A stretch of DNA of 64,000 nucleotides from Echinicola arenosa (lineage in GTDB: Bacteria; Bacteroidota; Bacteroidia; Cytophagales; Cyclobacteriaceae): assembly GCF_014841125.1 (NCBI RefSeq), contig NZ_JACYTQ010000002.1, positions 372,001-436,000 on the forward strand, read 5' to 3'. Shown piece by piece: positions 35,573-45,315 of the stretch. The notes under the pieces were generated by a model. It ran no database searches and was not told where the DNA came from. It saw only the letters and a list, made by a program, of their open reading frames with translations. The position numbers and the translations under genes are program-made. Numbering within the stretch: position 1 is the first letter of the stretch; each line of letters opens with the position of its first letter.

Positions 35573-36631
35573 TTACATATTTTGACAATTCCCTCCTTTG
35601 ATTACAATTTTTTTGGATCGACTATCAATCTCGTATTCAAAACCCAAAGCATACTGCAAGGAAATCAATACATTATCCAAACTTTCATTGTGGTATTTAC
35701 CTTGAATTATGCAGCGGTTAGTTTGGGGAGATTGATTTTCTATCTCTACACCATACCATCTTTCGAGTTCAAATAGAACTTTTGAAAAAGGATCCTTATC
35801 AAAAAGTAATGTTTTATCTTTCCACATGGCTATCTGAGAAGCATCAACTTTCCCCACCTTAATCGTTTCTTCTTCTTTATGAAACGACGCCATTTCTCCA
35901 GGAATCAAAATGGCACGCTGATCCCTAGAATTTTGAGAAGAATCTGAAGCAATTACTTGTACTTTTCCTGTAACCACCGAAACGGCGATATTATCTTCAT
36001 TTTCAAATGAGTTTATATTAAATGAAGTACCAAGCACCTTCGTGGTTACTCTACCTGTGTGCACCATAAAAGGCCTTTCTTCATCTCTTGTTACTTCAAA
36101 AAAAGCTTCTCCCTCAAGCCATATCTCCCGCTTTTCATTCGCAAAGAATTCAGGATAGCTCAGTTGGCTACTTGAATTTAACCACACAATGGAACCATCC
36201 GGTAAATGGATCTTACTCTTCTTACCAGAAGGGTTACTCTTAGTGTTTAAAGCTACTACAGAATTACTTTTAAAATCACTGGTAGACCTATTATCAGGCA
36301 GAAGCTTGTAGAATGCAAATGAAAGCGTTAAAAACAAAAGCAAAACAGCAGCACGGCTAACCCAAAATCCTATGTTTCTTGTTTTCGGAACAAGCTTATT
36401 TTCGCTTTGTATAATTTGTCGCTTTAAACGGCCAAAGACTAGCTCTTTGGATTCTTTTTCATACTCACTTAGTTGAAACTGATCTTGCTCGGGATCCATA
36501 CGCGCAACCAAGGTTTTGTAAGCCTCCATTCCCTTTTGGGTCTGTAATATTTCAAAAACTTGATTGACTTCATCCTGATTACATTTATTAAGGAGAAATT
36601 TCTGTAATAAGTAATACTCTTGATGCTTCAT
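35573..36631 (-). CDS. FecR family anti-sigma factor
   Basis: Membrane-spanning regulator that holds the ECF sigma factor until the STN domain of SusC signals. The 352 residues show a cytoplasmic N-terminal helical domain (LLQKFLLNKCNQDEVNQVFE), a membrane helix (AAVLLLFLTLSFAFYKLL, near 95-112), the periplasmic FecR domain (IHLPDGSIVWLNSSSQLSYP; EAFFEVTRDEERPFMVHTG; VLGTSFNINSF), and a C-terminal DUF4974 (CIIQGKYHNESLDNVLISLQ), the secretin-like domain typical of Bacteroidota FecR. It lies between the sigma gene and SusC, the usual order. Confidence 0.95.
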   Translation of the reverse strand: MKHQEYYLLQKFLLNKCNQDEVNQVFEILQTQKGMEAYKTLVARMDPEQDQFQLSEYEKESKELVFGRLKRQIIQSENKLVPKTRNIGFWVSRAAVLLLFLTLSFAFYKLLPDNRSTSDFKSNSVVALNTKSNPSGKKSKIHLPDGSIVWLNSSSQLSYPEFFANEKREIWLEGEAFFEVTRDEERPFMVHTGRVTTKVLGTSFNINSFENEDNIAVSVVTGKVQVIASDSSQNSRDQRAILIPGEMASFHKEEETIKVGKVDASQIAMWKDKTLLFDKDPFSKVLFELERWYGVEIENQSPQTNRCIIQGKYHNESLDNVLISLQYALGFEYEIDSRSKKIVIKGGNCQNM

Positions 36632-36845
36632 TTATATTCTGATTGTATATATTATTACAGAAAATAGACAAAGTCCATATACTCCTTTACAAAATATTTT
36701 TTTTTAAATCTTTATCGATATCCGATTAACTGCTTAGTCAAAAAAGATATATGGAAAATGTTTTTTTATTACAAAGTATATTTACAAAATAATATATTAA
36801 AACAACAACATCCACTGTGCCAATTCAAAAGAAAACTCACCTTTA

Positions 36846-37445
36846 CTAGACACTAAAAAATAGACTTAATATCATTAAAATTATAGAAACACCTAGCTTA
36901 ATTAATCTCTCCAAACTCCTATTGGCCTTGATAATATGACTATTTACTGTCCCTTTAGAAATCCCCAAAATATCCGCTGCTTCCTCGTATGATTTCCCTT
37001 CCAACTTGCATAAACGGAAAACTTTCTGTCTCACAGGTGGAAGTTTAGCAACAGCGATATTAAAGCTATTTTCAAATTCCCTTTGAATTAGGACATCTTC
37101 AGGCCCACTTTCCAAACTGGATAATTGAGAGTCAGTAATTTCTCTTAAAAGAACTGGTTTTTTTGCGGCTTTATCCAATAGGTTGAGGACATGGTTTTTG
37201 CAAATTTTGTATAAAAATGGGCTGATTGATCTATCTTCCTGTACACGTTCTCGGCTATTCCATAATTTAAGAAAAACATCATGTACCGCCTCCTCTGCTA
37301 GCTCTTTTGATTTAAGAAATTTCAAGGCATACCTGTACAATGAAGGAAAAAAATGATCATATAATGCTCTGAAAGCAACTTCACTTCCTTTTTTGAAAGA
37401 AATCAACAGAAGCTTTTCATCAAAGTTGGTGTTTTCAACTGACAT
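36846..37445 (-). CDS. FecI-type ECF RNA polymerase sigma factor
   Basis: Extracytoplasmic-function sigma factor of the Bacteroidota expansion family that activates the adjacent SusC/D genes. I take the ATG at 37445 (MSVENTNFDEKLL) rather than 37484, because region 2 starts shortly after it. Region 2 includes LYRYALKFLKSKELAEEAVH and LWNSRERV; region 4 is PPVRQKVFRLCKLEGKSYEE through LGISKGTVNSHIIKANRSL, a helix-turn-helix. Unusually, it ends with a hydrophobic stretch (LGVSIILMILSLFFSV), which could anchor it to the membrane. The gap to FecR is 214 bases and has no gene. Confidence 0.93.
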   Translation of the reverse strand: MSVENTNFDEKLLLISFKKGSEVAFRALYDHFFPSLYRYALKFLKSKELAEEAVHDVFLKLWNSRERVQEDRSISPFLYKICKNHVLNLLDKAAKKPVLLREITDSQLSSLESGPEDVLIQREFENSFNIAVAKLPPVRQKVFRLCKLEGKSYEEAADILGISKGTVNSHIIKANRSLERLIKLGVSIILMILSLFFSV

Positions 37446-37854
37446 GTTTCGTATTCTAAAGAAGGCAACCTTAAGATATGGCACCTGAGCGGATGGACAC
37501 TAAAATAATCTCCATTATCCATTTAGTTCTTGGACACCTTGATCTATTAGCAATGATAGACAAGTAACGCTGAACACTTCTTACCTAAACAAAGCAAAAT
37601 GTGTTTTGGCAACCATAAATGGAATATAAAAAACATCATTAAATAAAAGAAACTTTTAATAAAAAAATGATAAGAATTCGAAAAAAATATATTGTTTTAA
37701 TAAAGTAATGTGCTAGTTATTGATATGTTTCTAATGTATATGGAAGATTTTTCTTGTCACCGTTTCATTCAATTTACTAGGTATAACTAATATCAACTTC
37801 AAAAAAGTCCTCTCTCGAAATAGTCAAGAGAGGGCCGCAAATATATTCCACTTT
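37446..37854. other. intergenic region between galT and the ECF sigma gene
   Basis: A 409-base, very AT-rich spacer. It holds the terminator of the gal operon at 37801-37834 and presumably the promoter of the sigma gene, which I could not pin down; no exact TAnnTTTG on the minus strand was noticed close to it. No RNA gene or ORF is convincing. Confidence 0.4.
37801..37834 (-). terminator. intrinsic terminator of the galactose operon
   Basis: A 7-bp stem (37809-37815 with 37827-37833) which on the minus strand is followed by ACTTTTTT. It lies 21 bases past the galT stop. Confidence 0.7.
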
Positions 37855-38904
37855 TTATTTACCAGTTTTATAATGCTCCTTCGGTTGGCTTTTTAGAATT
37901 TTTACGGCTGATTCAGCGGTGATGTCCCTTTGTGGATTAGCTAGCATCTCATAGCCTACCATAAACTTCTTAACCGTGGCAGAACGTAATAATGGCGGAT
38001 AAAAAACCATGTGCAAGTCCCACTCTGGATGGTCTTTCCCGTCGGTCATGGCCTGATGGATTCCAGCCGAATAAGGAAAGGACACCTTAAAAACGTTATC
38101 ATACATAATGGTCAACTGACGATAAGCATCCGCCAATGCTTCCATTTGTGCTTCATCCATTTCTGCCAAAGAGGCAATATGGGTTTTGGGAGCTATCATG
38201 GCCTCAAAAGGCCACACTGCCCAGAAAGGAACCAAGCCTACAAAATATTCATTTTCAAAAAGGATTCGTTCGTTTTTCTTCAACTCTTCTTGTACATAAT
38301 CCACCACCATGCTTCGTCCATATTTCTCAAAATACTGAGAAAACTTCTGCTGCTTTTTTGCTGGTTCTACAGGTACAGATTCTTGCGCCCAGATCTGTCC
38401 ATGTGGGTGTGGGTTGGAGCACCCCATTACTGAACCCTTATTCTCAAAAATCTGAACGTAATTGATGAAATCCTTTCCGCCCAAACCAAGGTATTCCGCT
38501 TTCCACAACTCCACCACCTTGGTAATTGCCTGCACATCCAACTCTGGAATGGTCAAGTCATGTCGCGGAGAAAAACAAATCACCTTGCATATGCCCCGCT
38601 CACTTTTGGCTTTGAAAAACTCTCCTTCTGACAATTCCCCTTCTGGAATATCAGCAGTCAAGGCGCCAAAATCATTTTGAAAAACAAAGCTTCCTTGATA
38701 ATCTGGATTTAGCTCCCCGTTCACTCGGGTATTGGTGGGGCAAAGGTAACAAGCTTCATCATAGGCCACCTTCTTCTCCTCAGCAGTATTTTCTTCCTGA
38801 CCTTGCCATGGTCGCTTCCCTCGATGTGGAGAAACCTGAAGCCAGTCACCAGTGAATGGGTTGTACCTCCTGTGACTGTGGTCTTCAAAGTTAAAATCTG
38901 ACAT
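37855..38904 (-). CDS. galT: galactose-1-phosphate uridylyltransferase
   Basis: Leloir-pathway enzyme that exchanges UMP between UDP-glucose and galactose-1-phosphate. The 349 residues carry the HxH active site in NPHPHGQIWAQ, the Zn-site CYLCPTN, RRYNPFTGDWLQVSPHRGKR near the N-terminus, and EWDLHMVFYPPLLRSATVKK toward the end. Length is normal. It is the last gene of the galM-galK-galT cluster, 110 bases after galK, and is followed by a terminator. Confidence 0.97.
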   Translation of the reverse strand: MSDFNFEDHSHRRYNPFTGDWLQVSPHRGKRPWQGQEENTAEEKKVAYDEACYLCPTNTRVNGELNPDYQGSFVFQNDFGALTADIPEGELSEGEFFKAKSERGICKVICFSPRHDLTIPELDVQAITKVVELWKAEYLGLGGKDFINYVQIFENKGSVMGCSNPHPHGQIWAQESVPVEPAKKQQKFSQYFEKYGRSMVVDYVQEELKKNERILFENEYFVGLVPFWAVWPFEAMIAPKTHIASLAEMDEAQMEALADAYRQLTIMYDNVFKVSFPYSAGIHQAMTDGKDHPEWDLHMVFYPPLLRSATVKKFMVGYEMLANPQRDITAESAVKILKSQPKEHYKTGK

Positions 38905-39014
38905 AATTCAATTCTAGGTATAAATAGGTTTAATAGTATTTCTTATTTTTTTAACATGGACCTAAACGTCATAAACTGAGATTAAAGTCTCTTAACAAGC
39001 ATTGATGCTCTGCC

Positions 39015-40169
39015 CTAGGCTGTAACCAAACGGGTTCCATCAGTAATATTTACTTCATAGATTTTCAAAGCTTTGCCAAAGGCTTCATAATAAGCGGTGG
39101 CCACTTCTTTTTCAAATTGATCCTTACCTGACTTTTCGACCAAGTTGATAGTACAGCCACCAAAACCTCCCCCCATCATCCGCGCTCCAGCGACACTTTC
39201 ATTTGATTTAGCGAAATCAGCCAAGAAGTCCAATTCCTTACAGCTCACTTCATACATTTCAGAAAGACCATCATGAGAGCCATACATCTGCTGGCCAAAG
39301 CCTTTGATATCTCCTTTTTCCAATAGCTCACAGCCCTTCAACAATCGCTCATTTTCTTCAATCACGTATTTGCTTCTGGTGTAAACCACCTCACTGACAT
39401 CCCCTTTAGCTTCATCAAGCATTTCAAGAGTAACATCTCGTAGACTTTGAACAGCAGGATGGTATTTCTGTACCGCCTCAACCCCTTCTTGACACTCCCT
39501 TCTTCGATCATTGTAAGCTGTATCGGCTAAAGAATGCTTGACCTGTGTATCACAAAGCACAATTTGGTAATCACCCAATTCTATTGGAAAATAGCTAAAG
39601 TCCAAAGACCTGCAATCCAAGCGAATGGCATGGTTGTCCTTCCCCATCATAGAAGCAAACTGATCCATGATGCCGCATTGTACTCCTGCAAATTCATGCT
39701 CTGCTTTTTGGGCAAACTTAAGCATATTGAGTTTTTCAAGCCCCAAATCAAAAAGTGCTGAAAGAGCCAAGCAGACACCATTTTCCACTGCCGCGGAAGA
39801 TGACAACCCTGCACCTACAGGAACATCGCCACCAAAAACAAGATCAAAACCTTTCAGCTCATAGCCTGCTTTCTGAAGTTGTGCTACCACACCCATGACA
39901 TAATTTCCCCAGCCGCCTTCCATGCGTTCAAAGTCATTAATATTAAATGTCAAGGATTCTTGAAAATCAAAGGAGAAAAGACGGCATTCCTCTAAATCAT
40001 TGGCCTGGACAGCAATGACAATTTCTTTGTCAATGGCTGCAGGAAGTACAAATCCTTCATTGTAATCTGTATGTTCTCCGATAAGATTTATACGTCCGGG
40101 AGATTTAACGACAATAGGCTCTTTGTCAAAAAGTTCTTTGAACTTTGACTGAATGATAGTAGGATTCAT
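39015..40169 (-). CDS. galK: galactokinase
   Basis: Phosphorylates galactose at C1 with ATP. A GHMP kinase of 384 residues: the galactokinase signature GRINLIGEHTDYNEGFVLPA is near residue 25-45, the ATP-binding loop is VPVGAGLSSSAAVENG, the catalytic Asp lies in CGIMDQFASMMG, and motif 3 is GARMMGGGFGGCTINL. It starts 17 bases after galM ends, so the two are co-transcribed under the LacI-type operator upstream of galM. Confidence 0.97.
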   Translation of the reverse strand: MNPTIIQSKFKELFDKEPIVVKSPGRINLIGEHTDYNEGFVLPAAIDKEIVIAVQANDLEECRLFSFDFQESLTFNINDFERMEGGWGNYVMGVVAQLQKAGYELKGFDLVFGGDVPVGAGLSSSAAVENGVCLALSALFDLGLEKLNMLKFAQKAEHEFAGVQCGIMDQFASMMGKDNHAIRLDCRSLDFSYFPIELGDYQIVLCDTQVKHSLADTAYNDRRRECQEGVEAVQKYHPAVQSLRDVTLEMLDEAKGDVSEVVYTRSKYVIEENERLLKGCELLEKGDIKGFGQQMYGSHDGLSEMYEVSCKELDFLADFAKSNESVAGARMMGGGFGGCTINLVEKSGKDQFEKEVATAYYEAFGKALKIYEVNITDGTRLVTA

Positions 40170-40186
40170 GGTAATCTATATTTGCT

Positions 40187-41266
40187 TTACTTTTTTACTG
40201 AAAATTTAAAGGTAGTGTAGCTTTCAAACCGCTCGTCTGGCCGAAGTATCACTGATGGAAAGTGAGGCTGGTTAGGAGAATCTGGAAAATGCTGCGTTTC
40301 CATGGCAATACCTCCGTGTTTTGGATAAATTTTTCCTTTACCACTTACACTTCCATCAAAATAGTTTGCAGTATACAATTGTATGCCAGGCTCTGAACTC
40401 TGAACTTCCATTTCAATACCTGACTCAGACGAATAAAGTGTGGCACCTGGATTATTCTTATCAAAAACAATGGTTTGATCCAAGCCATTGGCAATGACCG
40501 TTTGCTCATGATCTGAAAACACGGCTTCCTTCACTTTTTTGCTTTGTAGCAAATCAAAAGGTGTTCCTTTAACGGAAAGTATTTCGCCAGTAGGAATACT
40601 TCCTGCTACTACAGGGATATAAAAAGGCGCATTTGCCTGGATGTCATGATCAAGAATGGTTTTTGAAAAATCACCCGAAAGGTTAAAATAGGAATGATTG
40701 GTAAGATTGATTACGGTACCTTTATCAGTCTCGGCAGTATAGGAAATTTTAAGTTCACTTTCACCTTCCAGGCTAAAGGTAACACACACTCTCAGGTTTC
40801 CTGGATAATTTTCCTCACCATCTGGACTGAGATAAGTAAACTTCACTCCACGTTCAACAATTTCCGCTTCCCAAATCTTCTTGTCAAAACCTATCTTGCC
40901 CCCATGAAGATGGTGGTCCCCATTCGTAATGGCCAGTTGATAATCCTTTCCATCCAACTCAATTTTCCCTCTGTTGATCCTATTGCAAACCCTGCCAACT
41001 GTACATCCCATGAAAGCATTGGCCTTCAAATAGTTTTCGCTGATATACTCTTCAAAAGTATCAAAGCCCAACACGACATCTGTACTTTCTCCTTGCCTGT
41101 CAGGGACAAAAAGATGGGTCATTGTGGCCCCATAATTGGTTACACAAACTTTAGTACCATAATTATTGCTCAGGGTAAATAAATGGACATCCGTTCCATT
41201 TATTGTTTTGCCGAAAACAGATTGCTCGACTTGTATTTTGGTGTGGTTTGGCTTTTCGGTCGACAA
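40187..41266 (-). CDS. galM: aldose 1-epimerase (galactose mutarotase)
   Basis: Interconverts alpha and beta anomers of galactose, feeding galactokinase. The 359 residues contain VTNYGATMTHLFVPDRQG, TVGRVCNRINRGKIELDGKD, the catalytic His region NHSYFNLSGDFS, and the catalytic Glu region GIAMETQHFPDSPNQPHFPS. No signal peptide, so it is cytoplasmic. It is the first gene of the gal operon; a 20-bp palindrome at 41366-41385 about 100 bases upstream of its start is a likely repressor site. Confidence 0.95.
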   Translation of the reverse strand: MSTEKPNHTKIQVEQSVFGKTINGTDVHLFTLSNNYGTKVCVTNYGATMTHLFVPDRQGESTDVVLGFDTFEEYISENYLKANAFMGCTVGRVCNRINRGKIELDGKDYQLAITNGDHHLHGGKIGFDKKIWEAEIVERGVKFTYLSPDGEENYPGNLRVCVTFSLEGESELKISYTAETDKGTVINLTNHSYFNLSGDFSKTILDHDIQANAPFYIPVVAGSIPTGEILSVKGTPFDLLQSKKVKEAVFSDHEQTVIANGLDQTIVFDKNNPGATLYSSESGIEMEVQSSEPGIQLYTANYFDGSVSGKGKIYPKHGGIAMETQHFPDSPNQPHFPSVILRPDERFESYTTFKFSVKK

Positions 41267-41365
41267 AGAAGTCAGGTTTATTAATTGACAATTTTGATTT
41301 TTAGAAATGCCAAATTAATAGATTAAAAAATGTAATTCGGGGCAATGAAGACTTATTTTTGAAAA

Positions 41366-41385
41366 AAACGTTCCCGAAAACGTTT
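41366..41385. promoter_or_regulatory. LacI-family operator candidate upstream of galM
   Basis: A perfect palindrome, AAACGTT-N6-AACGTTT, between the repressor gene and galM. The CG-centred half-site style fits LacI-family operators. Autoregulation and control of galM-galK-galT are inferred. Confidence 0.7.
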
Positions 41386-41396
41386 CCATTAATAAT

Positions 41397-42413
41397 TCAT
41401 TTTTGTGATGATTTCCTTACAATTAGTTCTGTATCCAAAACAATGGCCTGAGGCTCAAAATCCTCTGGGTTCATCAATTGGTCCAAAAGATTGTTTGCAG
41501 CCAATTTTCCCATTTCATATGCTGGCTGATCCACCGTGGTAAGGGAAGGCTCCAAAGCATCCGAGATCGGCATATTGGTAAAGCCCACCAAGGCAACATC
41601 AGCAGGTATCTTTAAACCTCTTGATTTTAAAAATTTCATCACATCAATGGCTACAGGGTCATTAATTGCAAAAATAGCATCTGGCATCTCTTCCAGATCC
41701 AATAGCTCCTGAGTTAGGATTTGAGTGCAATTTTCCGTCAAATCACTATGTTTCACTAAATCATTCTGGACCTTCATTCCATATTCATCCAGTGCTTTTT
41801 CATAGCCGGCCATCCGCTTCTTACTGATATACATTTCTTCCGGACCGGACATAAAAGCTATTCGCCTACAGCCTTGCCCAATCAAATGTTTTGTGACTTT
41901 ATAAGCACCCAAACTATCGTCCACAGTCACTGTGGAAACAGGCAGCCCCTCATGAATCCGATCAAAAAGTACAAAAGGGATTTCTCTTTCGATCAGGTTA
42001 TCCAAATGCTCATAGGAGGAAGTCTCCCGAGACAATGAAATCAGCAAACCATCAACACGGCTAGAGATCAGGGTGCGAATATCTGATTTCTCTTGATCAA
42101 AACTTTCATTTGACTGGCAAATCATCACATTATAGCCCCTGCTATAAGCCGTATCTTGAATACCACTGATATTGGAAGCAAAAAAATGGGAAGCCAACTG
42201 AGGAACAACAATCCCCAAAGTTTTGGTTTTGTTGACCCGGAGGCTTTGGGCCACAACGTTAGGGGTGTAATTCAGCTTTTCAGCCATGGCCAAAACCTTC
42301 TTTCTGGTCTCCAGCTTGATTTCGGGAGAATCCCTCAATGCTCTTGAAACCGTAGAAATACTGATTTTAAGCTTTAGCGCAATGTCCCTGATGGTTACTT
42401 GTCCCTTTTTCAT
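41397..42413 (-). CDS. LacI-family transcriptional regulator
   Basis: Sugar-responsive repressor of 338 residues. N-terminal helix-turn-helix and hinge: VTIRDIALKLKISISTVSRA and NYTPNVVAQSLRVNKTKTLG. The ligand-binding domain follows with IVVPQLASHFFASNISGIQD, FDRIHEGLPVSTVTVDD, GCRRIAFMSGPEEMYISKKR and the C-terminal ALEPSLTTVDQPAYEMGKLA. It is encoded directly upstream of the gal genes on the same strand, with a palindromic operator in between, so galactose or a derivative is the likely effector. Confidence 0.94.
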   Translation of the reverse strand: MKKGQVTIRDIALKLKISISTVSRALRDSPEIKLETRKKVLAMAEKLNYTPNVVAQSLRVNKTKTLGIVVPQLASHFFASNISGIQDTAYSRGYNVMICQSNESFDQEKSDIRTLISSRVDGLLISLSRETSSYEHLDNLIEREIPFVLFDRIHEGLPVSTVTVDDSLGAYKVTKHLIGQGCRRIAFMSGPEEMYISKKRMAGYEKALDEYGMKVQNDLVKHSDLTENCTQILTQELLDLEEMPDAIFAINDPVAIDVMKFLKSRGLKIPADVALVGFTNMPISDALEPSLTTVDQPAYEMGKLAANNLLDQLMNPEDFEPQAIVLDTELIVRKSSQK

Positions 42414-42489
42414 TTTTTTCTTTGTTGCTCAAAAAATGAATATACATTTTTTACAAGAGAACACCTATTCCCCACACTTGGGACTAAGT

Positions 42490-43479
42490 TTATTCTTGGT
42501 AGATGGTGAATAAAACTGTCTCTCCAACAGCCTTAAGCGTTCGTTTATCAATAACCTCCATGTTATCGGAATGCTTGTGGTGGTACCTACCAAATCCAAA
42601 ATCAGGGGAATAATCAATGATGTCAATCATTGGAATCCGGGCTATTTCATTTACAGGAATATGATCATCTGTGATCGCATGAGAATCTCTCATCTGAAAA
42701 AAATCACTGTGACCTATTGAATGGGCGAAATTCCATACTTTCGTCACAATCCCTTTTGCATATTGCTGAGAAACACCTTCTTTGTAAAAGCGAGCTCCTT
42801 TTGCTCCAACCATGTCCACCAAGATCCCATAATAAGCCGCATAGCCACGCTCATGAGGATTTCTGGACCAATATTGAGAGCCCAAACACCACCATTTGGC
42901 ATCATCTGTCCCACCTTTGGCAGACTCAGGCTTTCCATCATCCTCACCATCAAACAAAATAAAATCAATCCCAATATCAGGTTTTAGTTCTGCATTTGAA
43001 ATGCTTCTGGCTATTTCTAACAAAACCCCTACCCCACTGGCACCGTCATTGGCACCATCAATTGGTTCATTGATTCGCTCGGTATCTTTATCAGCAATCC
43101 TTCTGGTATCCCAGTGGGCTGCCAAAATTACTCTTTTCTTGGCTGATGGATTAAAGGAAGCAATGATGTTCATCAACTCCAGTTTTTTCCCATCATAGGC
43201 CTCGGCCTCAAATTCCTGAACCTCTACACCCAGCCCAAATGACTTGAATTTGTCCTGTAGCCAAGCAGCAGTGGCTTTGTGTGATTCGGTATTGGGAACC
43301 CTTGGCCCAAAATCAACCTGATCCTGAATGTACTGATATGCAGAGTCCACATTAAATACAGGAACATCACTCAAGGCAACCTCAACCTGAGGTTCTTCTA
43401 CTACAACTTCACTTTTGTGATCTCCACATGCTCCCAAAAACCATAGTAAAACTATAGCCCAGACTAAATTATTCTTCAT
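42490..43479 (-). CDS. M28-family lipoprotein, glutaminyl-peptide cyclotransferase-like
   Basis: A zinc-dependent M28-fold enzyme exported as a lipoprotein (lipobox LGAC at about residue 15-18). The metal-binding residues are visible: AAHWDTR (His, Asp), GANDGASG (Asp), LFDGEDDG (Glu pair) and YHHKHSDN near the end. The set and the 329-residue length match bacterial glutaminyl cyclases, which turn N-terminal Gln to pyroglutamate, more than aminopeptidases, but the distinction needs structure. It overlaps the end of cysS by 11 bases. Confidence 0.85.
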   Translation of the reverse strand: MKNNLVWAIVLLWFLGACGDHKSEVVVEEPQVEVALSDVPVFNVDSAYQYIQDQVDFGPRVPNTESHKATAAWLQDKFKSFGLGVEVQEFEAEAYDGKKLELMNIIASFNPSAKKRVILAAHWDTRRIADKDTERINEPIDGANDGASGVGVLLEIARSISNAELKPDIGIDFILFDGEDDGKPESAKGGTDDAKWWCLGSQYWSRNPHERGYAAYYGILVDMVGAKGARFYKEGVSQQYAKGIVTKVWNFAHSIGHSDFFQMRDSHAITDDHIPVNEIARIPMIDIIDYSPDFGFGRYHHKHSDNMEVIDKRTLKAVGETVLFTIYQE

Positions 43480-44968
43480 ATGCCCAATCTACTTTATCTT
43501 TCATATCCTTTACCACTACACCAATTGATTTCAACGCAGACCTGATTTCATCTACCTTGTCATAATTTTTGGCCAGTTTGGCTTCTTGGTAAACCCTTAG
43601 AAGGATTTCCAGCAATTCCTGCTGCTTGTCAGACTTCTCTTCTAAAAGCCCTAATATTTCCTCTACAAAAACGACGAAAGTAGCATTTAATTTCTCAAAA
43701 ACATCTTTGCCTAAAACTGATGCCTTCAGCTGACCTGTGTAAAGACTATTAATTTTCTTCAATAAGTTAAACAAATGTCCAATGGCTTGGGCAGAATTAA
43801 AATCATCGTTCATCGCCCTATAGGCACTTTCAATACTCTTTTCAATCTGCTGAATTTGCTTTTCATCCCTAACTACACCTTCCTCTTCTGTGTACTCCAA
43901 ACTTTTAGCAATTCTCAATCCATTGATAATTTTTTTGTATCCTTTTTGTGCCGCCTTCAGAGCTTCGTTGGAGAAATCCAAAGTAGACCTATAGTGCGCC
44001 GTCAAAATAAAATACCTGATGGTCATTGGAGAATAGGCTTGATCAAGAAGATCATGCTTGCCAGTAAACAACTCCTGAAGGGTAATAAAATTACCAAGTG
44101 ATTTGCCCATCTTTTGACCATTGATGGTAATCATATTATTATGCATCCAGTATTTAGCGGGGTCATGCCCATGACCTGCATTACCTTGGGCGATTTCACA
44201 CTCATGGTGAGGAAACATCAAGTCCATCCCACCACCATGAATATCAAACTGATTGCCAAGATACTTGGAACTCATGGCGGTGCATTCTAAATGCCAACCG
44301 GGAAAGCCCAATCCCCATGGTGATTCCCACTTCATCAAATGCTCTGGAGAGGCATTTTTCCATAAAGCAAAATCAATCGGGTTTCTTTTTTCATCCTGAC
44401 CATCCAACTCTCTGCTCCCACTCATCAATTCATCCACCACCCTTCCGGAAAGCTTGCCATATGGCTTTTCACTATTATACTTGAGCACATCAAAATACAC
44501 ACTACCATTTACTTCATAGGCAAAACCAGCATCCAAAATATCTTTTACCAATTGGATCTGCTCTGGAATGTGTCCTGTAGCCCTTGGTTCAATATTGGGT
44601 TTATTGGTATTTAGGGATTCCATATCCCTATGGTAAGTATCAGTATAGTATTGGGCCACTTCCATCGGCTCCAACTGCTCCAGCTTTGCCTTTTTGGCAA
44701 TCTTGTCCTCTCCATCATCTGCATCTCCCTGTAAATGCCCCACGTCAGTAATGTTCCTTACATACCTTACTTTGTACCCAAGATGACTCAAATACCGATA
44801 CACGGTATCAAAAGTGACTGCAGGTCGGGAATGTCCTAAATGTGCATCTCCATAAACGGTAGGTCCACAAACATACATCCCAACAAATGGTGGCTTTAGT
44901 GGCTCAAAAAGTTCTTTTTCACGCGAAAGCGTATTGTAAATCTTTAATTCTTTGGAAATCATAAACAA
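43469..44968 (-). CDS. cysS: cysteinyl-tRNA synthetase
   Basis: Class I aminoacyl-tRNA synthetase charging tRNA-Cys. The 499 residues contain the Zn/HIGH region [41 protein letters not shown], and the KMSKS loop as KMGKSLGN. The C-terminal anticodon-binding helical part follows. Here KMSKS reads KMGKS, which is a known tolerated form. A -7 element at 45010-45017 lies about 42 bases upstream of the start. The M28 gene begins within its last codons. Confidence 0.97.
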   Translation of the reverse strand: MFMISKELKIYNTLSREKELFEPLKPPFVGMYVCGPTVYGDAHLGHSRPAVTFDTVYRYLSHLGYKVRYVRNITDVGHLQGDADDGEDKIAKKAKLEQLEPMEVAQYYTDTYHRDMESLNTNKPNIEPRATGHIPEQIQLVKDILDAGFAYEVNGSVYFDVLKYNSEKPYGKLSGRVVDELMSGSRELDGQDEKRNPIDFALWKNASPEHLMKWESPWGLGFPGWHLECTAMSSKYLGNQFDIHGGGMDLMFPHHECEIAQGNAGHGHDPAKYWMHNNMITINGQKMGKSLGNFITLQELFTGKHDLLDQAYSPMTIRYFILTAHYRSTLDFSNEALKAAQKGYKKIINGLRIAKSLEYTEEEGVVRDEKQIQQIEKSIESAYRAMNDDFNSAQAIGHLFNLLKKINSLYTGQLKASVLGKDVFEKLNATFVVFVEEILGLLEEKSDKQQELLEILLRVYQEAKLAKNYDKVDEIRSALKSIGVVVKDMKDKVDWAYEE

Positions 44969-45009
44969 ATTTAATTAAACCGACAGGAAATTAGCAGTCA
45001 TTTGGGTCA

Positions 45010-45017
45010 CAAAACTA
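45010..45017 (-). promoter_or_regulatory. -7 element of cysS
   Basis: On the minus strand it reads TAGTTTTG, an exact TAnnTTTG match, giving a leader of about 35 nt before the cysS start. Confidence 0.45.
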
Positions 45018-45286
45018 TCTGTTAAAATTCATTTTTCTGCCCTTTGGATGGAATAAAACTCAATCGAAACAAAAAAGATTCAGATTCAAAAATATTAAAA
45101 TCAGCTTCGCAAAAAAGATAATCGACTTTTTAAATTCAAATATTCTTTAGGTAATACATGCTCCATGTACTGATTAAATGGATAGCACATAGGATTTCCG
45201 ATCAAAAAAGGAGCTTATGATGAAAAAAACCTCGTTAAAAATATTATATGATCAAAAAGCCACTTTTTTTCCGAAAAAAAATTTAT

Positions 45287-45294
45287 TACATTTG
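45287..45294 (+). promoter_or_regulatory. -7 element of the rimP-nusA-infB operon
   Basis: TACATTTG is an exact TAnnTTTG match. It predicts transcription starting near 45301, so the RNA leader before rimP is about 60 nt and begins just upstream of the hairpin at 45316-45338. The spacer 44969-45359 otherwise holds only the cysS promoter. Confidence 0.6.
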
Positions 45295-45315
45295 TACCGT
45301 ATTAAGTCGTTTACG

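Noticed and set aside
44966-44973. TAAATTTG on the minus strand as cysS promoter
   Set aside because: It overlaps the start codon, so it cannot serve cysS; the element at 45010-45017 fits better.
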